Shown: positions 54,266-64,000 of the stretch, in pieces
How the letters are laid out: each line of letters begins with the position of its first letter
Numbering within the stretch: the stretch's first letter is position 1
Source of the DNA: Prorocentrum cordatum
Lineage: Eukaryota; Sar; Dinophyceae; Prorocentrales; Prorocentraceae
Direction: 5' to 3'
Assembly (NCBI GenBank): GCA_963575745.1
Contig: CAUYUJ010017988.1
Location: forward strand, 138,059 to 202,058
Length of the DNA: 64,000 nt
Notes under the pieces: model-generated
What the model was told of the DNA's origin: nothing
Seen by the model: only the letters and a program-made list of their open reading frames with translations
The model's database searches: none
Position numbers and translations under genes: made by a program

Positions 54266-57200
54266 CAACCTTTGTTACCGCCGGGAGACTCGTAGAGCTT
54301 CCTGACAACATATAATGTCGGAAAAAAATACACACAGAAAAAATGTTTCTGGCTTGTCTTCTCTACGATCTGTAGCTCTCCTACAGCCCAAGTCACGTGC
54401 GTAAATCGACAGCACCTCTCAAGATGACTCGAACAATACAAATAGTTTGGCAAACCTAGCTCGGATCAGACCGAGTTCAGACCTCTGCATGCGACAGGCA
54501 GTCGCGTCTGATCTCTCGAATCGATTCCTGTAATTACCATCCCTGCAGCCCCCCTACAGCCCGAGTTTGGTGCAGGGAACCGACAGCACCTCTCAGGATG
54601 ACTCGAACAGTACAAATACTTCGCCCTAGTTCGGGCAGCAGACAGAGTTCGGAGTTCCAGTGATTACCAGCCAAGAAGCCCCCCTACAGCCCGAGTTCAG
54701 TGCAGATGATTCTAGATCGGGCAGCAGACCGAGTTTAGAGCTCGGGATTCAACACACAACGGCCACTGATGATTCTGAATCGAATTCTGTACGTATGAGC
54801 TCTGTAGCTGTCCTGTAGCTCGAGTTAAGTACAGACAACCGAGAGCGTCTGTCAAGATGACTCGAATAATACGAATAGGTTTGCGGACCTAGCTCGGCTA
54901 GCAGACCGAGTTCAGGCTTCTGGGTTCAGTAGCCGAACGCGCCTGATCATTCTGAATCGATTAGCTGTGCTTACCAGCTCTGTAGCTGTCCTGAAGCTCA
55001 GTTATCTTAGAAAACCACCACCGCGTGGCAAGATGACCCGAAACGGCCGATCCCGCACGCGTGCTTTTTGGCAGTAAAAGGTACCCGATCAAGCTGAGAT
55101 CGAGACGGCGTGCGGGAATAAGATCGAAAATCACGTAAAAAATATGTAACGAATGGTTTAATTTCGAGAGTCATCAAAAGGTCCGTCGAGATTTTTCTTG
55201 CCCACCACCGACCAGCTTCTAATCTTAAACCCTTTAGCTCTCCGCGAGCTCTCCAGGAATCTTTCAACTGGGCGCCGGTGGTAAACCGTCAACCTTCCTT
55301 GCCGCCGGGGAATCGCACAGCTTCCTGACAATATATAATGTAGAAAAAGAATTGCAGAGAACGAATAGTTTTTCAGCCCAAGCGATTTCAAACCTCTCGA
55401 TGCAACAGCCGAACGCCCCCGATACTTCTCGAGTGTCTTCTGTACGAGCTCTGCAGCCCCCCTACAGCCCGAGTTAAGTCCAGAAAACGGACAGCACCTC
55501 TCAGGATGACTCGAACAATACGAATATATCTCGGCTAGCAGATCGAGTTCAGACCTCTGGATGCAACAGGCGAACGCGCCTGATCATTCTGAATTGATAA
55601 GGTGTGCTTACCAGCTCTGTAGCTGGCCCACAGCTTGAATTAAGTACCAAATACCAACAACACGTGTCAAGATGACTCGAAACAGCCGATCCCGCCACAG
55701 TGCTCTTCAATAGTAATAGTCACACGATTGAGCTGAGATTCAGATTACGAGCGAGAGTAAGATCGAATATGACGGGAAAAAAATCAACCAACTGGCTTCA
55801 CCCGCGCCTGAATTCCTTTCTGGTCGGGTGGATCTCGTAGCGTCCAAAAACCGGAGACGAAAGAGGACACACACCGGAAAGCCTTCCTGGCAAGCCCACT
55901 GGGCGCCGGCGGTAAACCGTCAACCTTTGTTACCGCCGGGGACTCGTAGAGCTTCCTGACAACATATAATGTTGAAAAAAATCACAGAGAAAATAATTTT
56001 TCAGCCCAAGCAATTTCAGACCTCTCGGATGCAACAGACCCATGCTTCTGGATTGTCTTCTGTACGAGCTCTGTAGCCCTCCTACAGCCCAAGTTACGTG
56101 CGTAAATCGAGAGCACCTCTCAAGATGACTCGAAAAATCGAAAAGTTTGGCAAGCCTAGCTCGAGTATCAGACGGAGTTCAGACCTCTGCATGCGACAGG
56201 CGGACGCGTCTGATGTCTATTCCTGTGATTACCAGCCCTGCAGCCCCCCCCCCCCCCCCCCCGCTACAGCCCGACTTATGTGCAGGAAACCGACAGCACC
56301 TCTCAGAATGACTTGAACAATACGAACAGTTTCGGGGACCTAGTTCGGGCAGCAGACAGATTTCGGGGCTCTCGATTCGAAAAGCAGACGCCTGATTGCT
56401 CCAAATCGAATTCAGTGATTACCAGACCCCAGCCCAGCCTAAGTTAACTGCAAGAACCGACAGCATCTCTCAAGATGACTCGAACAATACGAATAGTTTC
56501 GCGATTCTAGATCGGGCAGCAGACCGAGTTCAGAGCTCTGGATTCGACAGACAACGGCCACTGATGATTCTGAATCATATTCTGCACGTAGCTCTGTAGC
56601 TGTCCTGTAGCTCGAGTTGAGTACAGAAAACCGAGAGCGTCTGTCAAGATGACTCGAATAATACGAATAGGTTTGCAAATCTGGCTCGGCTAGCAGACCG
56701 AGTTCAGACCTCTTGGTTCAACAGGCGAACGCGCCTAATCATTCTGAACCGATTAGCTGTGCTTACCAGCTGTCCTGAAGCTAGAGTTATCTTGAGAAAA
56801 CCGACATTGCCTGTCAAGATGACCCGAAACGGCCGATCCCGCCTGCCTGCTTTTTGGCAGTAAAAGCTACTCGATCGAGCTGAGATCAAGATGGCGAGCG
56901 GGAATGAGATCGAATATCGTGGGAAAAAATACTAGAGTTCTAACGATTTTTTGAAAATTTGAGAACGAAACTCGGAGCCGGCGGTAAACCGTCAACCAGG
57001 TTACCGCCGCGAGCCTCGTAGAGCTCTTTTCTCGCACGGCGATGCTTAGAACACGTGGCAGGAGTTTGCTGATACGCGAGCTGAAAACTCGAAAATAGAA
57101 AGTTTTCTAGTTGCAACCGAACGACGGTTCCGCCAAGTGTTCTAATAGTAATACTGCAGCTACGCACCTGAAAATGCATTGGCAGACGCATCAAAACCCA

Positions 57201-60200
57201 CTACAGGTGCGAAAAATACCAGATCTCAAAACGAATGTTCAAATCTCTCACAAAGTTCGTCCAACCGACTCAAAGTTCGCACATTGTCCGTCGGGGCCGG
57301 GTCGGCCCACTAGCTCCAGCCCGCGCCCGAATTCCTCTAGCTCATCGATGCCAAAGAGCTCTACGAGGTATTTTGAAGCGCCCAAAAGTCAGCAAAAGGT
57401 CCGTCGAGATTTTTCTTGCCAAATGGCTCTCCAGTGCCCCGGAATTACTGTTAAGCTTCCAGCAACTGGCGCCGGCGGTGAACCGTCAATCTGGTCACCG
57501 CCGGGAACCTCGTAGAGCTCCTTGCACGCGTAAGAGTGCTCAGCATCAAAAGACAGGGCTTCTTCAAGAATTTCTCGAAAAAGAGAAAACATCTTTTTTT
57601 TCAGGTCGACATAAACTTGGTTTCGCCAAGTGTTTTGATAGTGAAAATGCACCTAGAGAGCTCATATTAAACGCAGAGGCCCTCATAGTCTACCAAGGGT
57701 GCGAAAAATCTGCTTTCTCAAAATAAATGGTCGAATATCTTCAAATATTCGCGAAACCACCCAAAAGTTGTCACATTGTCGGCCCCGGCCGGGTGGGCCA
57801 ACAGGGATCCGGCGGTAAGCCGTCAACCAGGTTACCGCCGGGACCCTCGTAGAGCTCTGAAAAGAGAATTCAGATCCGATATAACAGCAGAAAAACGCTT
57901 CTCAACAGCTTCAAAAATTAAGAAATCATGTTTTCGGTCGTACACAATACTTGTTTCCCGCAGTCTTTTATCGATATAGTGTAGCTAGAGCTCTACGGAT
58001 TGCACCATCGAAAGCGCCATAATTCATTGCATAGAATGAAAAACAAATTTACAAAACGAATTTCAAAATCTCACGCTATCGCCCAAAAGCCGCCCCGAGG
58101 TCATCACATTGTCCGCCCGGGCCGGGTTGGCTTACTAGCCGCAGAGCGCGCCGGAATTTCTCTAGCTCATCGACGCCGAAGAGCTCTACGAGATACTAGC
58201 TCCATCCTGCGCCGAAACTGGGCGCCGGCGGTAAACCGTCAACCTTTCTTACCGCCGGGGGACTCGTAGAGCTTCCTGACAGTATATAGTGTGGGAAAAA
58301 ACCAGGGAACGACTAGTTTTCAGCCCAAGCGATTTCAGACCTCTCAAGATGACTCTAACAAAAAAACAAACAGTTTCGCAACCCAGTTCGAATATCAAAC
58401 CGAGTTCAGACCTCTCAATGCGACAGGCGGACGCGTCTGATGTCTGCGAATCGACTCATGTGATTACCAGCCCTGCAGCCCCCCTACAGCCCGAGTTAAG
58501 TGCAGAAAACCGACAGCATCTCTCAGAATGACTCGAATAATACAATAGTTTCGCGGACCTGTTCCGAGCAGCAGACCAAGTTCTGAGCTCTCGAATCGAC
58601 CAACGAACGCGCCTAATGTGTGCAAATCGATTTCTATGACCCGCAGCACTGTAGCCCTCCCCCAGCACGAGTTGAGTGCAGAAAATTGAGAGCATTTTTC
58701 ACGATAATTCAGACAATACGAATAGCTTCGCGAACCTAGCTCGGGCAGCAGGCCGAGTTCAGAGCTTTCGATACAACAGACAAACGCGCCCGATAATTCC
58801 CAATCGATTTCTGTGACTATAGGCTCTGTAGCTGCCCTACAGCTCGAGTTAAGTACAGAAAACCGAGAGCGTTTGTCAAGATAACTCGAATAATACGAAT
58901 AGATTTGCGGACCTAGCTCGGCTAGCAGACCGAGTTCAGAGCTCTGGAGTCAAGAGGCGAACGCGCCTGATCATTCTGAATGCGATGGATGTGCTTACCA
59001 GCTCTGTAGCTGCCCTGCAGCTCGAATTAAGTACAAAATACCCACCACGCGTATCAAGTTGACTCGAATACTACGAATTGGTTTGCGGGCCTAGCTCGGC
59101 TAGCAGACCGAGTTCAGGCCTATGGATTGAACAGGCGAACGCGCCTGATGATTCTGAGTGCGATAGGCGTGCTTACCAGCACTGTAGCTGCCCTACAGCT
59201 CGAGTTGAGTAGAAAATACCGACAACGCGTATCAAGTTGACCCGAATAATACGAATAGGTTTGCGGACCTAGCTCGGCTAGCAGACCGATTTCAGACCTA
59301 TGGATTCAATAGGCGAACGCGCCTGATGATTCTGAATGCGATAGGTGTGCTTACCAGCTCTGTAGCTGTCCTACAGCTCGAGTTAAGTACAAAATACCGA
59401 AAACGCGTATCAAGATGACTCGAAACAGCCGATCCCGCCAGTGTGCTTTTTGGCAGTAAAAGGTACCCGATCGAGCTGAGATCGAGATGGCGAGCGGGAA
59501 TAAGATCGAATATCACGGGAAAAAATACCAGAGCACAAACGAATTGTTGAATTTCGAGAACAAAATTTTCAACCGACCAAAAAGAGTGAAAAGTTCAGTT
59601 CTTTTTTTTCGAGCCAACTAGCTCTCCAGCGCGCCGGAATTACTGGGCGCCGGCGGTAAACCGTCAACCTTGGTTACCGCCGGGGGACTCGTAGGGCTTC
59701 CTGACAGTATATAATGTGGAAATAAACTCGAAAGAACGACTAGTTTTTCAGCCCAAGCGATTTCAGTTGCGCAACCCAGTTCGAGTGTCGAACCGAGTTC
59801 AGACCTCTGAACAGGGAACCGGCGGTAAACCGTCAACCAGGTTACCGCCGGCACCCTCGTAGAGCTCTTTTCTCACACCGCGCTTGTCGGAACACATGAA
59901 GGAAGGTTCCCGAACGAGAAACGAAAAAAACGAAAAATCACGTTTTTCGGTTTTTATCCAACGTCGGTTCCGCCAAGTGTTTCATAGTAATACTGCAGCT
60001 ACGGGCCTGAAAATTTTACTGGCAGAAGCGCCTTAATCCACTACAGGTGCGAAAAATCTGGTTTCTCAAAATGAATTGTCAAATATCTTTCAAATCTGAG
60101 TAAAACCACCCAAAACTGGGCGCCGGCGGTAAACCGTCAACCTTTCTTACCGCCGGGGGACTCGTAGAGCTTCCTGACAGTATATACTGTGGAAAAAACT

Positions 60201-61129
60201 CCAAAGAACGACTAGTTTTTCAGCCCAAGCGATCTCAGACCTCTCAAGGTGACTCTAACCAAAAAACAAACAGTTTTGCAACCCAGTTCGAGTATCGAAC
60301 CGAGTTCAGACCTCTGAATACGACAGGCGGGCGCGTCTGATGTCTGTGAATCCACTCATGTGATTCCCAGCCCGAGTTAAGTGCAGAAAACCGACAGTAT
60401 CGACTCGAATAATAGAATAGTTTTGCGGACCTAGTTCGAGCAGCAGACCGAGTTCCGAGCTCTGGAATCGACCAACAGACGCGCCTGATGTGTGCAAATC
60501 GATATCTGTGACCCGCAGCACTGTAGCCCTCCTCCAGCACGAGTTGAGTGCAGAAAATTGAGAGCACTTCTCAAGATGATTCGGACAATACGAATAGTTT
60601 CGCGAACCTAGCTCGGGCAACAGGCCGAGTTCAGAGCTCTCGGTTCAATAGACGAACGCGAATGATGATCCCCCATCGATGTCTGTGACAATCAGCCCTG
60701 TAGCTGCCCTACAGCTCGAGTTAAGTACAGAAAACTGACGGCGTCTGTCAAGACGACTCGAATAATACGAATAGGTTTGCGGACCTAGCTCGGCTAGCAG
60801 ACCGAGTTCAGACCTCTGGATTCAACAGGCGAACGCGCCTGATAATTCTGAAAACGATAGGTGTGCTTACCAGCTCTGTAGCTGCCCTACAGCTCGAGTT
60901 AAGTACAGAAAATCGAGAGCGTCTGTCAAGACGACTCGAATAATACGAATAGGTTTACGGACCTAGCTCGGCTAGCAGATCGAGTTCAGACCTCTAGATT
61001 CAACAGGCGAACGCGCCTGATAATTCTGAATGCGATAGGCGTGCTTACCAGCTCTGTAGCTGCCGTACAGCTCGAGTTAAGAACAAAATACCGACAACGC
61101 GTATCAAGATGACTCGAAACGGCTGTTCC

Positions 61130-62624
61130 TAGGAGGAGTCGGCTTGCGGGGGGGGTCGGGCGCGCGGGAGGCGGGCGGAGGCGTCGCCGGCGCCCCGCGC
61201 CCCCGGGGCTCCGTGTTGGATTTCCCAGGCTGCGCCAAGCGCGCGCACGCGTTACTTGCCCGCGCGCTCGCATTCGCGCAAGCGCATCCTAAGAAACCAT
61301 GATTCGGATCGGAACTGGGCGACAACGGGCATGGGGCGCCTGTCAAGGCTGCTTCTGGGAGCGATTGCTGCTGGCTCGACACGCGCGATATGCATGTGAC
61401 GACTTTTGGAGGACGGGCGCTGCGCCGTCCAATGCAACGCGGCAATGGCGCGGTCCGGGGCGCGCGGCCGTCGCGGCACACGGCGGTGGACGTGGCCGCA
61501 TGGGGCGCGCGATCGGCCGCGCGGTATTTGCGGGCCATTCGGCCGACGCTGCCAGGTCGCCCTCAAACAGCCCGCCAGGAATACGCAAATGCGCAATGCG
61601 CCAGCGCGCCGCCAGGATATCGCCCTGAAAACAACCTGTACACTCTGAACGCCGACTGCGCGCCTCGCTGAACCAGCGAAGTCGCGCGGCGCGCCCGCGC
61701 CGCGGACCCGCCGCAATGAACTCGCGGGAAAAAGGCCTCTCTCCATGGGTTCTGGCACCGATTCTGGCCTACTTCCCCGTTCTGGCCGATTCTGGTCCCA
61801 TCGCCGATTCCTCCTTTGATTCCGTATTGATTCCGCACTGATTCTTTTGATTCCGCTAGAATCAGGGGTCGCAGTTGTGCCGATTATGTTTTGATTCTGT
61901 ACTGATTCCTTTGATTCCCCTGTGCCCTGGGGACCATCAGGCCGCGGCCCGAGCCCCCGCCTCGGCGGCGTGGTTTTTTCCAGGAGCGCGGGGGAGTTTT
62001 GAGGGGGAGGGGGGCGGGGGGGGAGGCGGAGCGATTTTTGGGGAGCATCGGGCGGCCGAGCCACAGATTTCCGGACCCAGCGCGCACGCCCAACATGGCA
62101 GGCGCGGGCGCGCGCGAGTTCTCGACCGTCGGCGCATCTGTAAGTTCATACCCCGCCCCGCGCGCGGGACTGGAAGCTTGCGCTGCGGTTTCCAATTGAA
62201 CGCGCGGCCGTCGCAACTGCATCGCATTGCTCAGCGCGCAAAGTGCGCGAGCAGCATGGGGGGCTTTGCGTTCTCGCATGAGAAGTGCGCGGAACCGAAC
62301 CGAACGGTCGGCGGCGCCCGCTCCTGCGCCGCGCGCGAGGCCATCGCGTCAGCGCGGGAAGCTACAAGGGCCTGGGCCGCCGCCCTGGGGCGCCGGGCAC
62401 AGCGCGGGGCCCGCGCGGGTCTCTCGCGCCAAACCTGCGCAACAAGGTCGGCCCGCCCGCCGGCTGGCGCTCGCCGGCGACGCGACGCCGGCGCCGACTG
62501 CGAGGCCGACTGGGCCCGGAGGATACCTGAGAGCCCCGGGAAGGGGCAGCGGGCCGCGATGGAATCGGCGCGGTCGTTGGCGCCCCCCCCGCGCCCGCCC
62601 CCCCCTGCAAGCCGACTCCTCCTA
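61130..62624. mobile_element. Non-autonomous inverted-repeat DNA transposon, 1,495 bp
   Basis: The ends are TAGGAGGAGTCGGCTTGC at 61,130-61,147 and its exact complement at 62,607-62,624. Homology continues to about 34 bases through a G run and CGGGCGCG. The element is flanked by GCTGTTCC at 61,122-61,129 and 62,625-62,632, an 8-bp target-site duplication. It interrupts an array body: flanks rejoin as the AAACGGC...CCCGCC...CTTTTTGG segment seen in other bodies. An 8-bp duplication fits hAT, P or Merlin-type elements. Internal sequence is GC-rich with a GATTC/TGATTCC-rich patch at 61,750-61,920. No transposase was recognised among the overlapping GC-driven frames. Confidence 0.85.
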
Positions 62625-63469
62625 GCTGTTCCCGCCGGGACGCTTTTTGGCGGTAAAATCTACCCGATCGAGCTGAGATCAAGATGGCGAGCAGGAATAT
62701 GATCGAATATCACGGGAAAAAATACTAGAGCTCAAACGAATTCTTCATTTTCGAGAACCAAATTTTCAACCGACCAAAAGTCACCAAAAGGTCCGTCGAG
62801 ATTTTTCTTGCCAACTAGCTCTCCAGCGCTCCGGAATTACTGGCGCCGGCGGTGAACCGTCAACCTGGTCACCGCCGGGAACCTCGTAGAGCTCCTAGCA
62901 CACGTAAGAGTGCTCAGCATCAAAAGAGAGGGCTTCTGGAAGCATTTCTCGAAAAAGAGAAAACATGATTTTTTTTTCATGTCGACATAAAGATGGTTGC
63001 GCCAAGTGTTTTGATAGTAAAAGTGCATCTAGAGAGCTCATATTGAGACGCAGAGGCGCTCGAAGTCGTTTACAGGTGCGAAAAATCTGATTTCTCAAAA
63101 TAAATTGTCAAATATCTTTCAAATATTCGCAAAACCACCCAAAAGTTGTCACATTGTCCGCCTCGGCCGGGTCGGCCAACTGGCGCCGGCGGTGAACCGT
63201 CAACCTAGTCACCGCCGGGAACCTCGTAGAGCTCCTCTCACTAGTAAGAGTGCAGAGAATCGACACAGAATGAAAAAATCAAGATTTTCCGAAAATCTTG
63301 AAATTCGATTTTTTGGATGTTCATATTCGCTCAGTAAGTCAACTCATGCAAAAATGCATCGAGAGAGCTGAGCTGCTGTCCGCCTCGGCCGGGTCGGCCA
63401 ACTAGCTCCACCCCGCGCCGGAACTGGCGCGAGTTGCTCGGCAAGCGTGGACCGGCGAGCGTGGGCGTG

Positions 63470-63920
63470 TCCTCCTCACCACCCACAGCCAGCTTCTAAT
63501 GAAACCCTCAGCTCTCCAAGGAGCTATCCGGGAATAAGCGTCCAAAACCCAGATAGCGAAGCCAAGCGCGGAACGCCGCACGGGGACCTCTGCCAGGCCG
63601 CCTGAAACGATACGGGGGACGCTGGAAACCTCGCAGGAGACGCTTGCAGGGGCGCCGTTTACGATGCGTGGGGCCCTGCAAAGCGCGCAAGGAAGATCTG
63701 CCTAGGAGCCTGGAAGAACTGCCGAAGCTCTTCCGAAGCTCTGCCGAAGCGCTTCGCGCACCCTGGAGCCACGCGTATTGGGAAACGCTAGGAAGCCACG
63801 CTCCCGGACCCGCTGCCGGTTCCGGCAAGTTCCTGCGGGGATCGTAGACCGTGTGCTCCTCACCACCCACCGCCGGCCTCTTATCTGAAACCCTCAGCTC
63901 TCCAAGGAGCTATCCGGAAA
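63470..63920. repeat. Direct repeat pair flanking about 320 bp
   Basis: CTCCTCACCACCCAC, then CTTCTAATGAAACCC-like and TCAGCTCTCCAAGGAGCTAT, occur at about 63,470-63,530 and again at 63,853-63,912, 384 bases apart. The DNA between is unique and includes a CCGAAGCTCTTCCGAAGCTC repeat. Either a tandem duplication or a solo-repeat structure. Confidence 0.65.
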
Positions 63921-64000
63921 CTTGCTAAGGGAAGCTCTACGAGTTAGTTATCACTTTGTCCTTTCTGCGCCGGAATTCCTCTAGCTCATCGATGCCGAAG

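Larger units (their letters stand above)
42787..63990. repeat. Composite array of hairpin-separated repeat bodies
   Basis: About 20 hairpin modules (CCGGCGGTAA ... TTACCGCCGG) occur at about 42,787, 44,030, 45,375, 46,809, 49,223, 49,558, 51,324, 52,523, 53,711 (split), 55,274, 55,904, 56,978, 57,470, 57,809, 58,222, 59,649, 59,819, 60,122, 62,846 and 63,183. The third base pair from the inner end varies together in several. Each is followed by CTCGTAGAGCT, and bodies often end with the inverse, AGCTCTACGAG. Long bodies (about 1.1-1.4 kb) end in CCAGCGCCCCGGAATTACTC. Short ones (337 bp) contain CGCCAAGTGTTTTGATAGTA. No transposase or other enzyme is encoded by either body. Confidence 0.85.

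Noticed and set aside
61252-62064. 270-codon minus-strand frame inside the 1.5-kb DNA transposon as a transposase
   Set aside because: Arg/Pro/Ala-rich, overlapped by other open GC-driven frames, with no recognisable catalytic motif.

Overview
The window looks like nuclear DNA of a large, repeat-choked eukaryotic genome, most likely a dinoflagellate. The reasons are: long coding exons separated by repeat-packed introns; reading frames that join across GC-type as well as GT-type splice donors; direct repeats at an intron's ends; a secreted protein with repeated CYC cysteine modules of a kind I associate with very large dinoflagellate surface proteins; and dozens of microsatellite, minisatellite and fold-back families. 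The species cannot be fixed from sequence alone. No rRNA, tRNA, CRISPR array or bacterial-type operon was seen.

Region 1 to 28 kb is dominated by one minus-strand gene. It starts at 27,749 with a signal peptide. Three exons can be joined in frame without a stop: 27,749-25,632, 24,345-21,669 and 13,510 to about 13,117, giving roughly 1,730 residues of cysteine-bearing extracellular-type protein. Intron 1 is about 1.3 kb and intron 2 about 8.2 kb. Further coding-like islands on the same strand at 4.26-3.93 kb and 2.42-1.50 kb (the latter with a hydrophobic membrane segment and a stop) may be 3' exons of the same gene, which is inference. The intervening DNA holds a degenerate 46-residue-repeat reading frame (6.8-9.6 kb), a GCC-rich block, inverted-repeat elements, and TAG, ACATCT, ATGCT and ACATT satellites.

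Region 28 to 42.7 kb is mostly repeats: fold-back elements just upstream of the gene, two 1.3-kb dispersed repeat units with GAC expansions, a degenerate second copy of the gene's exon 1/intron 1/exon 2 junctions (34.47-36.67 kb), an ATC satellite, a 14-copy 77-bp minisatellite, and long TGTGTC and GGA tracts.

Region 42.8 to 64 kb is one long composite array. About 20 copies of a short hairpin module (stem CCGGCGGTAA/TTACCGCCGG) separate bodies of two kinds: roughly 1.1-1.4-kb bodies made of 178-bp subrepeats, and 337-bp bodies. Several later insertions can be read cleanly: a 529-bp 5'-truncated non-LTR retrotransposon fragment with RNase H motifs and an 11-bp target-site duplication, a 1,495-bp inverted-repeat DNA transposon with an 8-bp duplication, and two less certain inserts, one carrying an unrecognised Glu/Leu-rich repeat protein. 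Apart from the surface-protein gene and that protein, nothing in the right half looks like an ordinary host gene.
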